A stretch of 64,000 bases of DNA from Rosettibacter sp037481715 (GTDB lineage: Bacteria > Bacteroidota > Ignavibacteria > Ignavibacteriales > Melioribacteraceae): assembly GCA_037481715.1 (NCBI GenBank), contig JBBFLD010000002.1, forward strand, positions 1 through 64,000, in the 5' to 3' direction. Every line of letters starts with the position of its first letter. The first letter of the stretch is position 1. The notes below the pieces were generated by a model that made no database searches, was not told the DNA's origin, and saw only the letters and a list, made by a program, of their open reading frames with translations. This document shows, in pieces, positions 16,537 to 26,344 of this stretch. Both the position numbers and the translations under genes were made by a program.

Positions 16537-18894
16537 ATGTATACAATAAAAATTAAAACTTTCCTTCATATAATTTTCCCTCTTTTGGCATTTTATTCAC
16601 TTATAAATGCTCAACAAAAATTTGCAATTTCAGGAATAATATATGATGAAGACCAAAATCCAATACCAAATGTTAATATAAAAATTGAAGGGACAAACAT
16701 TGGTACATCTTCAGATATTAAAGGCAATTTTGAGATTAGCAATGTTGATTCAGGTAAACATGTCATAGTTGTATCTGCTGTTGGTTATGAAACAGAAAAA
16801 AGAATTGTCGTTTTATCTGGGAATCATAAAGTTTCTCTAAAATTTTTACTTAAAAAGAAATGTATCTCAATAGATAATATTGTCGTAACTGGAACTCGAA
16901 CAAGCAAAAATATTCTTAATACACCAATTAAAACAGAAATTGTTACTAAAAACGACATAAAAAATTTTGCATTTACAAAATTAGATCAGGTAATTGTTGA
17001 ACAACCAGGTTTATTAATCATAAATGAACCCTGGGGAAAAGGTGTTCAAATGCAAGGGCTTGACCCAGATTACACTCTCGTTTTGATTGATGGAGAACCT
17101 TTAATTGGAAGAAATGCTGGTACTATTGATCTATCTCGGTTTCCAGTGTCAAACTTAAAACAAATCGAAATAGTAAAAGGTCCATCCTCTTCCCTTTATG
17201 GAAGTGAAGCTCTCGCAGGTGTAATAAACTTAATTACAGACATGCCAGATAATTCATATAGCTTGATTATTCAATCACTTTACAAAACATACAATACATT
17301 TGATGTTACTTGTAATTTGTCACTTAATAAAGAAGAGTTTTTCAAGCAAAATGATGAATTGAACACTTCTCTTTTTCTTGAACGTACAAGTTCCGATGGA
17401 TATAAGCTTATTCCATCATCTTTATCTTTAACATCGCCAAAATTTTTTAATTACACTATATCACCTCTAATAAAATATAAAATTAACAACTCTTCTTTCA
17501 TTAAGTTTAATAGCAGAATTTTTTTGCAGCAGCAGAACAATATAGAACAAGTAACAAAATTAAACGAAATAAGATTAGTTAATTCCACTGATAAACTGAC
17601 TGATTGGAACAACAGCTTATCATTTGAACATAAATTTACCTCATCAATTAAATCTGAAGCTAAATTATATTTTTCAAGATACTTTACAGATTCTAAATCA
17701 ACTTTCCAAAATGATGGTGGTATTAACGAAGAAAATATTTTTGACCAATACTTTTATAAAACAGAAATTAAAAATGACTTTTTGTTTAATACAAAAAATT
17801 ATCTCATTGCTGGAGCAGGGTATATTTTCGAAACTGTAAAGTCTGACAGGATTTATGATGGTAAAAAACATGCAAAATCTTACTATTTTTTTGCACAGGA
17901 AGAATGGCTGCCAAACGACAAATTCGATTTTGTAATTGGTGCTCGATTTGACCATCATAGTGATTATGCTTCAAGGATAAGTCCTAAATTCTCTATTCTG
18001 TTCAAACCTTTTAACTTTCTAAAAATTAGAGCTTCAGTTGGAAGTGGATTCAAAGCTCCAACACTCCAGCAGCTTTATCTTAATTTTACTAACGCTCAAG
18101 TAGGCTATAGTGTTTTTGGGTCTTCTAATATTCAGGAATCTATTAAACAATTATTAGAATCGCAGCAAATCCAAAGGATATTAATAGATCCTAAAAGCAT
18201 TTCAAAAATTCGTGCTGAAAGTTCAGTAGGATTTAATTTTGGAATAGAATACTCACCCACTAATTCATTTTTCACTTCAATAAATCTTTTTCGAAATAAT
18301 GTTAAAGACTTGATTGAAGCTAGTCCAATTGCAATCAAAACAAATGGACAAAGTGTTTTTACTTACTTCAATATTAATAAAATATATACTGAAGGAATTG
18401 AAACTTCATTAGCATATTCCCCTCTTGATAATTTTTCTTTTTCTATCAGTTATCAATATCTACAAGCAGCAGACGAAGAAATTCTTAACAAAATAAGAAG
18501 CGGCAAAATTTCAAAGGTTGGTTCTAATGGAAGAATAAGGTTAGTTCAGGAATCAGAATATGGGGGACTCTTCAACCGTTCAACTCATTCAGCTACTGTT
18601 AAACTTTCTTATCAAAATAATGAATTAGGCATCGTAACAAACTTAAGAGGAATTTTACGAAGCAAATACGGATTTGGTGATACTAATGGTAATGGTATTC
18701 TTGATGATAATAGTGAATATGTTCCTGGCTATGCAATCTGGAATTTTACTTTAACAAAACATATAAAAAATTATTTAACTATTGTTTTGGGAATAGAAAA
18801 TATTTTCGATAAAACTAATCCACAATTTATTCCTTCTTTACCTGGCAGAATTATTTATGGTGGAATAAATATCGAATTTTCAAAAAACAATTGA
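16537..18894 (+). CDS. TonB-dependent receptor, HmuR-like (heme uptake)
   Basis: 785 aa. The signal peptide ends at LINAQ, followed by a carboxypeptidase-regulatory-like domain (about 28-110), a plug (VVTGTRTSKNI ... VLIDGEPLIG ... IEIVKGPSSSLYGSEALAG) and a barrel with an FKAP box (GFKAPTLQQLYL). The ligand is inferred from context: the next gene is an HmuY-type lipoprotein and the one after it a chelatase. It takes heme or a related tetrapyrrole across the outer membrane with TonB energy. Only a weak Shine-Dalgarno (AATAAG) is seen. Confidence 0.85.
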   Translation: MYTIKIKTFLHIIFPLLAFYSLINAQQKFAISGIIYDEDQNPIPNVNIKIEGTNIGTSSDIKGNFEISNVDSGKHVIVVSAVGYETEKRIVVLSGNHKVSLKFLLKKKCISIDNIVVTGTRTSKNILNTPIKTEIVTKNDIKNFAFTKLDQVIVEQPGLLIINEPWGKGVQMQGLDPDYTLVLIDGEPLIGRNAGTIDLSRFPVSNLKQIEIVKGPSSSLYGSEALAGVINLITDMPDNSYSLIIQSLYKTYNTFDVTCNLSLNKEEFFKQNDELNTSLFLERTSSDGYKLIPSSLSLTSPKFFNYTISPLIKYKINNSSFIKFNSRIFLQQQNNIEQVTKLNEIRLVNSTDKLTDWNNSLSFEHKFTSSIKSEAKLYFSRYFTDSKSTFQNDGGINEENIFDQYFYKTEIKNDFLFNTKNYLIAGAGYIFETVKSDRIYDGKKHAKSYYFFAQEEWLPNDKFDFVIGARFDHHSDYASRISPKFSILFKPFNFLKIRASVGSGFKAPTLQQLYLNFTNAQVGYSVFGSSNIQESIKQLLESQQIQRILIDPKSISKIRAESSVGFNFGIEYSPTNSFFTSINLFRNNVKDLIEASPIAIKTNGQSVFTYFNINKIYTEGIETSLAYSPLDNFSFSISYQYLQAADEEILNKIRSGKISKVGSNGRIRLVQESEYGGLFNRSTHSATVKLSYQNNELGIVTNLRGILRSKYGFGDTNGNGILDDNSEYVPGYAIWNFTLTKHIKNYLTIVLGIENIFDKTNPQFIPSLPGRIIYGGINIEFSKNN

Positions 18895-18930
18895 TTAACA
18901 ATTCTAAACATGAACAAATTAGGAGCATAC

Positions 18931-19563
18931 ATGACTAAAGTATCAAAACTAAATTACAAAGTAATAAAATATCTCTTGATTATTCCGCTAATCGGATTAA
19001 CAATTGCGGGATGTTCTAAAGACAACATTATAGAACCAGAAGTATCATTACCTTCTGCAAAAGTACATACAATATACAATATACCTGCGGATACGGCTAA
19101 TCAAAATAAAAGCACATATTTCAGATTTAAGGATAGTACAATTGTCAGTGGCCCTGATACTGCAACTGCCAATTGGGATATTGCTTTCAATAAAACAATT
19201 ATTTACACAAACAGTGGAAGCAGCGGTCCTGGCAAAGGCGGAGCTATAGTTTTAAGAAATGTTAACTTTGAAGATGTAACAGAAGCTCCGGAAACAGGCT
19301 ATGATATTGATTCTGCTTCAGCACCTGCTATTCCGACCGGCTCCGGTAAAGGCTGGTATCATTATTCAGGTCCACCAAATCATCTAATAACCCCAATACC
19401 TGGAGTAGTTTTAGTTATAAGATGTGGAAATGGCAAGTATGCTAAAGTCCAAATATTAAGTTATTATAAAAATGCACCACAAAATCCAACAGGAAAAGAA
19501 CCTTCAAGATTTTATTCGTTCAAATATTTTTATCAGGACGATGGTTCAAGAAATCTTAAATAA
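18931..19563 (+). CDS. HmuY-like heme-binding lipoprotein
   Basis: 210 aa from ATG 18931, chosen over an ATG 21 nt upstream because TAGGAG lies 6 nt before it. A lipoprotein signal ends in LTIAGC (Cys28). The mature part matches the HmuY fold: NWDIAFNKTIIYTNSG, GKGWYHYSG, PGVVLVIRCGNGKYAKVQIL and SRFYSFKYFYQDDGSRNL. HmuY proteins are surface hemophores that pass heme to HmuR. It follows the receptor by 36 nt. Candidate axial ligands are the His residues in WYHY and NHLI, or nearby Met/Tyr; this is not proven. Confidence 0.82.
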   Translation: MTKVSKLNYKVIKYLLIIPLIGLTIAGCSKDNIIEPEVSLPSAKVHTIYNIPADTANQNKSTYFRFKDSTIVSGPDTATANWDIAFNKTIIYTNSGSSGPGKGGAIVLRNVNFEDVTEAPETGYDIDSASAPAIPTGSGKGWYHYSGPPNHLITPIPGVVLVIRCGNGKYAKVQILSYYKNAPQNPTGKEPSRFYSFKYFYQDDGSRNLK

Positions 19564-19583
19564 CATAAATAAGGAGAATAACA

Positions 19584-20189
19584 ATGAATAGAAAAATTCT
19601 ACTACAATCATTTTTTTATATATTAATTAGTTCAGTCATAACATTTGCATATTCATCTTATAACTTTACGCAGCCTAATTCTAATGAACCTATGCATCAT
19701 AAAAAAATTTCGGTTGTAATTGTAGGACACGGAGCCCCTGCAAAAGATTTCCCTAAATTGAAAGAGTATTTTAAGCTCCATGATACGCACTCAATTGAGG
19801 CAGAATTATTAGAGAAAGAGTTAAGAGATTGGCCGCGCAATGCTGATAATGATCCTTATTGGGCAGGTTTTATGGAAATAATTAATGATTTCAAAAAGCA
19901 AAATAAAGAATTTTATTCTGTTTATTATGCATTTAATGAAATGTGCGGACCAACTATCGAAGAAGCTCTTGAACAAGCAGTACATGATAACCCCGACCTG
20001 ATAATAGTTACAAGCATAATGTTTACTCCAGGTGGTAATCATTCAGAAATAGATATACCTGAAAAAATTGAATTATTTCAAGAAAATTATCCAAATATAA
20101 AAATTATTTATGCTTGGCCTTATAAAACCTCTGATATAGTTAATATGTTAACAAAACAAATAAAAAGTTTTACCGAAAAGAATAATTAA
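19584..20189 (+). CDS. Exported CbiX/CbiK-like chelatase
   Basis: 201 aa with an N-terminal hydrophobic signal or anchor (about 5-25) and a class II chelatase fold. The motifs are VVIVGHGAP with His49, FNEMCGPTIEEAL with Glu119, and FTPGGNHSEIDIPE with His153, all candidate metal ligands of sirohydrochlorin/cobalt chelatases. Most such enzymes are cytoplasmic; this one appears periplasmic. AAGGAG precedes the start and it follows the HmuY-like gene by 20 nt. It may insert or remove metal in an imported tetrapyrrole, or hold heme in the periplasm. Confidence 0.75.
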   Translation: MNRKILLQSFFYILISSVITFAYSSYNFTQPNSNEPMHHKKISVVIVGHGAPAKDFPKLKEYFKLHDTHSIEAELLEKELRDWPRNADNDPYWAGFMEIINDFKKQNKEFYSVYYAFNEMCGPTIEEALEQAVHDNPDLIIVTSIMFTPGGNHSEIDIPEKIELFQENYPNIKIIYAWPYKTSDIVNMLTKQIKSFTEKNN

Positions 20190-20719
20190 GTAAAGCAGTT
20201 TTCTTTATAAAGAATGAATTTTGTAACTATTTATAATTTTTTGAAAATACTGGGATGAATTAATTACGATTTTAATATAAATATAATTTGAGATTAAATT
20301 TAAGAAGAATATCTTTTTAATAAGTGAAAAAACTAATAAAATTTTGTGTCGTTCTCTGAAGTGAATTTTAGTCAAATTAATATTTTAATGCATTTCGATT
20401 TACAAAACACTAATCTAACTAACCAGAGGGCTTAAACCTTTTGCCCTCTGGATGTGCTTTTCAGGCTGTTCAACTAAAGGAGAATGAGCAGAGTTTTTTA
20501 TTATTAAACTCTGTAAGTATGTGTTATAGTGTTTGAATATAATCATTTACAAAATTTTGTCGAATTAAACTACTTTTAAAACAACCCATATGTTCTTAAG
20601 ATGACGAATAGCTATTACTTTGTAAAATGTCTTTACTTATAAATAAAGAATTACATCGTTATTAACCAATTAATTGCTTATCTTTGTATTTCATTTTTTA
20701 ATTAATATTGATTTTCATT
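20190..20719. other. Intergenic region with two hairpins
   Basis: 530 bases without a gene. It holds the GC-rich hairpin listed separately (20423-20451) and a second stem CAGAGTTT (20489-20496) with AAACTCTG (20506-20513). AAAGGAGAATGA before the second hairpin looks like a Shine-Dalgarno, but no frame follows. The promoter of typA should lie in the last 80 bases. Confidence 0.55.
20423..20451 (+). terminator. Hairpin downstream of the heme locus
   Basis: A perfect 9-bp stem CCAGAGGGC/GCCCTCTGG with an 11-base loop, 234 bases after the chelatase gene. It is followed by ATGTGCTTTT, so the T-run is weak. It could end the heme operon transcript or be a small structured element. Confidence 0.4.
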
Positions 20720-22537
20720 ATGAATAATATAAATAAGATTCGAAACATTGCTATTATTGCTCACGTTGACCACGGGAAAACTACTTTAGTTGACCAGATC
20801 TTAAAACAATGCCAAATATTTCGTAAAAATCAAATTGTGCAGGAAAGATTTTTAGATTCCAATGATTTAGAACGTGAACGCGGAATAACAATACTCGCAA
20901 AAAATATTAGTATTCCATTTAATGGTTATAAAATTAATGTAATTGATACACCTGGACATGCAGACTTTGGCGGTGAAGTTGAACGTGTTCTTAAAATGGC
21001 TGATGGTGTTTTACTTCTTGTTGATTCTTTCGAAGGTCCTATGCCTCAAACTCGTTTTGTTTTAGAAAAGGCTTTGAGTTTACATTTAAAACCTATTGTT
21101 ATAATCAATAAAATTGATAGACCCGATAATCGCCCCCAAGAAGTATTAAATGAAATTTATGATTTGTTCATTGAATTAGATGCTGATGATGAACAACTAA
21201 ATTTCCCAATTTTATATGCAAGTGGAAGAGAAGGTTGGGCTGTTTATAATTTAGAAGATGAAAGAAAGGATTTAACTCCACTTCTCAATGCAGTAATAAA
21301 TTTTATTCCTCCACCACCTGATAATATTGGTTCTACACAAATTCAAATTTCTGCACTTGATTATAATGATTATGTTGGCAGAATAGGAATAGGCAGAGTT
21401 TTTAGAGGAACACTTAAGAAAAATGATAACTTATGTGTTATCAAAAGAGATGGAACCATTCATACTGTTCAGCCAAAACAATTATTTGTGTTCGATGGAT
21501 TAACAAGAACAGAAGTTGAACAGGTTGTCTGTGGAGATATTTGTGCAATTGTTGGCATAGATGATATTGATATTGGTGATACGGTTGCAGATGCAGAAAA
21601 TCCAGAACCACTTCCAATTATTTCAATTGACGAACCAACAATCAGTATGACATTTACGGTTAACAATTCTCCTTTTTATGGAAAAGAAGGAAAATTTGTT
21701 ACATCTCGTCAATTAAGAGATAGACTTTATAAGGAATTACAACATAACGTTGCACTAAAAGTTGAAGAGACCAATTCACCAGATGCATTTAAAGTATCAG
21801 GAAGAGGTATCTTACATTTGTCAATCTTAATCGAAAACATGAGACGCGAAGGATTCGAACTTCAAGTTCGTGAACCAAAAGTTATATATAAAGAAATTAA
21901 TGGTAAAAAAGCAGAACCTATTGAAATACTCGTAGTTGATGTTCCAACTGAATATTCAGGTAAAGTAATTGAACTTGTTGGACAACGAAGAGGCGAATTA
22001 ATTAAAATGGAAACCAAAGGCAATCTGCAGAAACTTGAATTTCATATTCCTTCAAGAGGATTGATGGGTTTAAGAACAAAAATTTTAACTGCTACTTCCG
22101 GTGAAGCTACAATGCATCATCGTTTCTATCAATATGAATATTTTAAAGGTGCAATTAATAAATCAAAAAATGGTGTAATTATTTCAATGGATACTGGTCC
22201 TGCAACTGCATATGCAATTGATTCACTTCAGGATAGAGGAAAATTTTTTATTGAGCCTGGAGAAATTGTTTATCAGGGACAAATAATTGGCGAACACAAT
22301 AAAGAAAATGATATTGAAGTAAATATTCAGCGCGGTAAAAAATTAACAAACATGCGTGCTTCAGGTTCAGACAAAGCAATTAAAATTGTTCCACCCATCA
22401 AATTTACACTTGAAGAAGCACTTGAATACATTGAAGATGATGAAATGGTTGAAGTAACTCCAAAATCAATTCGATTAAGAAAAATTTACTTAGACCCAAA
22501 TGATAGAAGGAAATATAATCTTGGCAAAGCTGTTTGA
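20720..22537 (+). CDS. typA: Translational GTPase TypA/BipA
   Basis: 605 aa from ATG 20720; a TTG four codons upstream adds only MIFI and is less likely. G1 AHVDHGKT is at 14-21, the switch I sequence is RERGITI, G3 DTPGH is at 76-80 and G4 NKID is at 130-133. EF-G-like domains and the TypA-specific C-terminal domain follow. TypA binds ribosomes and helps assembly and growth under stress. Length is normal. It is a single transcription unit and the best housekeeping marker in the window. Confidence 0.96.
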   Translation: MNNINKIRNIAIIAHVDHGKTTLVDQILKQCQIFRKNQIVQERFLDSNDLERERGITILAKNISIPFNGYKINVIDTPGHADFGGEVERVLKMADGVLLLVDSFEGPMPQTRFVLEKALSLHLKPIVIINKIDRPDNRPQEVLNEIYDLFIELDADDEQLNFPILYASGREGWAVYNLEDERKDLTPLLNAVINFIPPPPDNIGSTQIQISALDYNDYVGRIGIGRVFRGTLKKNDNLCVIKRDGTIHTVQPKQLFVFDGLTRTEVEQVVCGDICAIVGIDDIDIGDTVADAENPEPLPIISIDEPTISMTFTVNNSPFYGKEGKFVTSRQLRDRLYKELQHNVALKVEETNSPDAFKVSGRGILHLSILIENMRREGFELQVREPKVIYKEINGKKAEPIEILVVDVPTEYSGKVIELVGQRRGELIKMETKGNLQKLEFHIPSRGLMGLRTKILTATSGEATMHHRFYQYEYFKGAINKSKNGVIISMDTGPATAYAIDSLQDRGKFFIEPGEIVYQGQIIGEHNKENDIEVNIQRGKKLTNMRASGSDKAIKIVPPIKFTLEEALEYIEDDEMVEVTPKSIRLRKIYLDPNDRRKYNLGKAV

Positions 22538-22721
22538 TAATTTGGGAATAGATTAATAAATGTAAGCAAAATTGTAAGATTGCAAATAACTCGAAATTGC
22601 AAAATTAAAAAGATTATGCCGAAGGCATTCGTTTGGAACAAAATTACAATAAGGCATTACTTCGGAACAAAATTGTTATAAATATTTCTTCATAATAAAA
22701 TCTCAAAAACATTGCAAGGCT
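22538..22721. repeat. Inverted copies of the intergenic repeat modules
   Basis: Contains ATTATGCCGAAGGCATTC followed by GTTTGGAACAAAATT, the reverse complement of the TTGTTCCAAA...GGAATGCC...GGCATAAT module at 7867 and 9656, and a second decayed copy (GGCATTACTTCGGAACAAAATTG). TTGCAAAATT and AGATTGCAAAT runs correspond to the CAATYTTG runs. No terminator for typA is evident. Confidence 0.6.
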
Positions 22722-23726
22722 TCAATGCAAATCTTTTGAAAAATTTATTATTTCATTTTTCTCAGCTGCCTTAAATGCATTCAATAAAATCTTTATATCA
22801 TTATATCCTTCTTCAAATGTATTGATGAATTTTTTCCCTTTGACAACGGCGTCATAAAATTCTTTAAACTCATTTTCAAAACCGCCATCCGTTTCTACTG
22901 TAATTTTTTTTACATTTTTATTTTCTCTGTAAATTTCAATCACATTATTAGTTGTAATTAATGTTCCTTTGTCACCAAATATTAATAATTCATTTTTATA
23001 AATCCCATTTACAGAAAAATAAATATTCAATACTCCATTTACTCCATTTTCAAATTCATAATTAAGTGAAAATGTGTCGTCAGTTCCAATTTCTTTTCTT
23101 ATTGATTTTTTAATTGCATAACCCGATTTAAAATTACCAAAAAGCAATCTCAATGCAGCAATATTATGAACACCACCATCATAGACAAAACCACCTGGAT
23201 ATTTATTATTCTGTCTCCACTTAGTTTGAGCATATTTATTTTTTAATGAAAGATTATTAAATACATTCCATACAACTGAATAAACATTCCCAATAATTTT
23301 TCTTTCTAATAATTTTTTCATTTCTAAATAAAGTTCATCTTGTCTATAATTTTCTGCAAGATAGCATACAACATTTTTATTTTTAGATAACTCAACTAAT
23401 CTTTTAGCATCTTTTAGATTTGCTGCGAGAGGTTTTTCAAGAAAGACATGCTTGTTAGCATTAATTGAATCAACTGCAGTTTTATAATTCAATTCAATTG
23501 GAAGGGTGATGTCAACTGCATCAACATTATTATCTTTTAATAAATCTTTATAATCAAGATAATAAGGAACATTGCCTACAAGTTTAGAAAACTCTGCTGC
23601 TTTTTTTTCAGTATGATTACATACAGCAGTAATTTCAAATCTGGCAGATAATTTTTCAAGTGCCGGCAAATGGAGTTCTCTTGCTGCAATTCCGCAACCT
23701 ATAATTCCCAATTTTATTTTTTTCAT
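22722..23726 (-). CDS. Gfo/Idh/MocA-family oxidoreductase
   Basis: 334 aa. The N-terminal Rossmann fold has GCGIAA (10-15), and the family's FLEKPLA with EKP is at 97-99. The C-terminal domain has GGFVYDGGVHNIAALR (Asp183, His187), which matches the catalytic D..H pattern. These NAD(P)-dependent enzymes oxidise or reduce sugars, inositols and related compounds. Substrate cannot be told. It is a single minus-strand gene downstream of the MCP terminator. Confidence 0.88.
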   Translation of the reverse strand: MKKIKLGIIGCGIAARELHLPALEKLSARFEITAVCNHTEKKAAEFSKLVGNVPYYLDYKDLLKDNNVDAVDITLPIELNYKTAVDSINANKHVFLEKPLAANLKDAKRLVELSKNKNVVCYLAENYRQDELYLEMKKLLERKIIGNVYSVVWNVFNNLSLKNKYAQTKWRQNNKYPGGFVYDGGVHNIAALRLLFGNFKSGYAIKKSIRKEIGTDDTFSLNYEFENGVNGVLNIYFSVNGIYKNELLIFGDKGTLITTNNVIEIYRENKNVKKITVETDGGFENEFKEFYDAVVKGKKFINTFEEGYNDIKILLNAFKAAEKNEIINFSKDLH

Positions 23727-23760
23727 TATTAGACCTAATAATTTTTGAATATTCTTTTAC

Positions 23761-23794
23761 AAAAATAAAAAACTCCCTCTTTTGGAGGGAGTTT
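23761..23794 (-). terminator. Rho-independent terminator after the MCP gene
   Basis: On the minus strand, a 10-bp stem AAACTCCCTC/GAGGGAGTTT with a 5-base loop is followed by TTTTATTTTTG. It lies 23 bases past the stop of the chemoreceptor gene. Confidence 0.88.
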
Positions 23795-23816
23795 ATTTTT
23801 GATTTAGAGGGGTTCT

Positions 23817-25907
23817 TCAGTTTGTAAGGAGCTTTTCTTTAAATCCCAGAGCTTTTGACTGACCATTACCTTTATTATCAAATTTAAAGTGGCTGATTAA
23901 TTCTTTGAGATTTGTGGTCATTCTATTAAGTTCATCGGCGGCTGATGCAATTTGTTGAATTCCAGCTGCACTTTCATTTGTAACTTTGCTTATAGTTTCA
24001 ACATTTCGATTTATTTGTTCACTTGTAACACTCTGTTCTTCGCTTGCAGCAGCAACTTGATTTACCACATCTAAAACTGCATCAGAAGCAAGTATAATTT
24101 CTTTCAAAGAATCACCAGCTTTTTGAGCAAGAGTTTTACCAGATTTTACTTCGCTGCTTCCTTCACTCATTGATTCAACAACATTTTCTGTTACTTCTTG
24201 AATTCTCTTAATCATATCAGATATTTCTTTTGTAGCTTTAGTTGTTCTTTCAGCTAATTTTCTAACTTCATCAGCAACAACAGCAAAACCTCTTCCCTGT
24301 TCGCCTGCTCTTGCTGCTTCGATTGCAGCATTCAAAGCAAGCAAATTGGTTTGATTTGCAATATCATCAATTACCTGAACAATTTCTCCAATTTGTTCGC
24401 TGTTCTTACCTAATACTTGAATCTTTTCAACTGCTTTTTCAACAAACTCTGCGATGCGGTTCATTCCTTCGACAGTTTTCTCAACAACTTCTCCTCCTTC
24501 ACGAGCAACTTGACCAGCTTTCTTTGACGCATCGGAAGCTAAAGTTGCGTTCTTCGAAGTGCTTAAAATTGTTCTTGTCATTTCTTCTACTTGTGTAACA
24601 ACCTCAAGAGCTTGCGAGCTTTGTTCCTGTGCGCCAGCAGCCATCTGTTCTGTTGATGAAGAAATTTGTTCACTTATCGAAGCTGTTAGATTAATCATTT
24701 CAGCAATGTTAGATAAAATATTTGTGAGCGAATCACCAAGTGTATTAATGCTGTTTACAATTAACTTATGATCACCTTTGAACTCACCAGTAACTCTTGC
24801 ATTGAAATTACCATTAGCCATCTCTTCAAGAACTTCAATCCCAGCTTTTATTGGCATGAATAAAGCATCAAGTGTTGAATTTACTCCGACAATAATTTCT
24901 TGATATGCACCATAAAATTTATTTGCATCGCCACGCTTTGTTACCTTACCTTCAATAATTTCTTCGGTTAAATTTTTCATTTCTGAAATAAGATTCTTTA
25001 AGTTCCCAATCATTAGTTCAATGCTCTTTGATAACTCATCATCTTCTGATAATACTTTCACTTCTACATCAAGATTTCCTTTAGAAATTTCTATAGCAGC
25101 TTTAATTTTTTCATGCTGTGCATGTCTTAATTGTTCAAGCATTTCGGATAGTTCACCAAATTCGTCTTTGGAATCATATTGAACAACTTCCTTAAAGTTA
25201 CCAACAGAAAACTTTGCAATTACATTCTTCAAATACTCAACAGGTTTTGTAAGAGAAGATACAATTTTTGTGAAAGCATAAAGGAAGAATAATAAACCTG
25301 CTATCATCCCAGCAAAAATAACTATGCGAGATGATGTAATTGCATCAGATAAATTTGTATTAAGTGTTTCTCCTTCAGCTCTTAAATTTTCTTTTAAGTT
25401 CTGAAAATTATTAAGCATCTTTTCGCCAATTTCTTCACCGGAAGTTGTTGCAACTTCTGCGGCAAGTTCATAATCTTTAATTGCTGCAGCACTTAATGTT
25501 CCATCAATAACAAGACTTTTATAATCAGCCCACGATTTATTAACCTCTTTTAAATCTTTCTCAATTGAAGTCCCTTCATATTTTTTAATTAAATTGGTTA
25601 AAGATGTATCGATAGAACTTTTCATCTTGCTAAGGGACTTCAAATTTTTTTCCATCTGAGATTCAAAACTCGGAATGGAAAATTTAAGCAATGTATTTTT
25701 GATACCCTGAAATTCTCTATAAATTAAATCTACTTCATTAGAAGGAGCTATGTAATCAGAGTAAATCTGATTTTTATAGTTGTTAATCTTAAACATCTGT
25801 ACTAAATCGTTAAGAATAACTATTGTACAGAGAGCTCCGAGTATAAAATATGATACACGGAGTTTAGCTTTGAACTTAAGATTTTTTATCGACAACATGG
25901 CTTTCAT
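23817..25907 (-). CDS. Methyl-accepting chemotaxis protein with several HAMP segments
   Basis: 696 aa. The first membrane helix is at about 17-36, a four-helix-bundle type periplasmic sensor at about 37-190 and a second helix at about 192-213. Three HAMP-like segments follow (about 214-267, then GNLDVEVKVLSEDDEL and GNFNARVTGEFKGDHK repeats). The signalling domain has the conserved tip IDDIANQTNLLALNAAIEAA. No CheR-binding pentapeptide is seen at the C-terminus. It is the last gene of the cheW-hemerythrin-TonB-MCP cluster, 12 nt behind the TonB-type gene. Confidence 0.93.
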   Translation of the reverse strand: MKAMLSIKNLKFKAKLRVSYFILGALCTIVILNDLVQMFKINNYKNQIYSDYIAPSNEVDLIYREFQGIKNTLLKFSIPSFESQMEKNLKSLSKMKSSIDTSLTNLIKKYEGTSIEKDLKEVNKSWADYKSLVIDGTLSAAAIKDYELAAEVATTSGEEIGEKMLNNFQNLKENLRAEGETLNTNLSDAITSSRIVIFAGMIAGLLFFLYAFTKIVSSLTKPVEYLKNVIAKFSVGNFKEVVQYDSKDEFGELSEMLEQLRHAQHEKIKAAIEISKGNLDVEVKVLSEDDELSKSIELMIGNLKNLISEMKNLTEEIIEGKVTKRGDANKFYGAYQEIIVGVNSTLDALFMPIKAGIEVLEEMANGNFNARVTGEFKGDHKLIVNSINTLGDSLTNILSNIAEMINLTASISEQISSSTEQMAAGAQEQSSQALEVVTQVEEMTRTILSTSKNATLASDASKKAGQVAREGGEVVEKTVEGMNRIAEFVEKAVEKIQVLGKNSEQIGEIVQVIDDIANQTNLLALNAAIEAARAGEQGRGFAVVADEVRKLAERTTKATKEISDMIKRIQEVTENVVESMSEGSSEVKSGKTLAQKAGDSLKEIILASDAVLDVVNQVAAASEEQSVTSEQINRNVETISKVTNESAAGIQQIASAADELNRMTTNLKELISHFKFDNKGNGQSKALGFKEKLLTN

Positions 25908-25919
25908 CTATTTTTGTTA

Positions 25920-26315
25920 TTAATTCAACTTAAATACAAATGACATTGTTAATTTTACTTTTACAGGTTTACCGTCTTTTTCACCTGGTTTGAATTTACT
26001 TGCTCTTAAAACTCTTTCTACTTCTTCGTTACATCCACCGCCAATTCCTTTGATAATTTTAACATCATCAACACCGCCATTTTCATTAATGTATGCCATT
26101 GCAATAACTCTTCCTTCAATACCAGCAGAGCGTGCAACACTTGGATAATTAACTTTTTTCATTAAATTAGCTAATCCATCAGTTGGTTCTGGCATTACAT
26201 CAGCTATAGGCAGGTAATCTTCATCGCCTGGTAAAATTATGTTTTTACCAGCTATAGTTTTAGATGAAAACATAATTACAAATATTAAACCAAATAATAC
26301 ATATTTAGAGCGCAT
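25920..26315 (-). CDS. Secreted TonB C-terminal domain protein
   Basis: 131 aa with a cleavable-looking signal peptide (to about residue 22, TIAG) and one TonB C-terminal domain (about 45-131: VNYPSVARSAGIEGRVIAMA ... VERVLRASKFKPGEKDGKPV ... FVFKLN). It lacks the Pro-rich linker of true TonB, so it may be a free periplasmic domain. Similar small proteins occur in Bacteroidota. Its place between hemerythrin and MCP genes suggests a sensing or accessory role. Confidence 0.75.
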   Translation of the reverse strand: MRSKYVLFGLIFVIMFSSKTIAGKNIILPGDEDYLPIADVMPEPTDGLANLMKKVNYPSVARSAGIEGRVIAMAYINENGGVDDVKIIKGIGGGCNEEVERVLRASKFKPGEKDGKPVKVKLTMSFVFKLN

Positions 26316-26344
26316 ACTTTACTCCTGTATATTTTTACAAATTT

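Noticed and set aside
20461..20513. Small gene after AAAGGAGAATGA
   Set aside because: No open frame of useful length follows; the site leads into a hairpin.
24311..24771. Plus-strand frames inside the chemoreceptor gene
   Set aside because: They are shadows of the low-complexity, Ala/Gln/Glu-rich minus-strand coding sequence.
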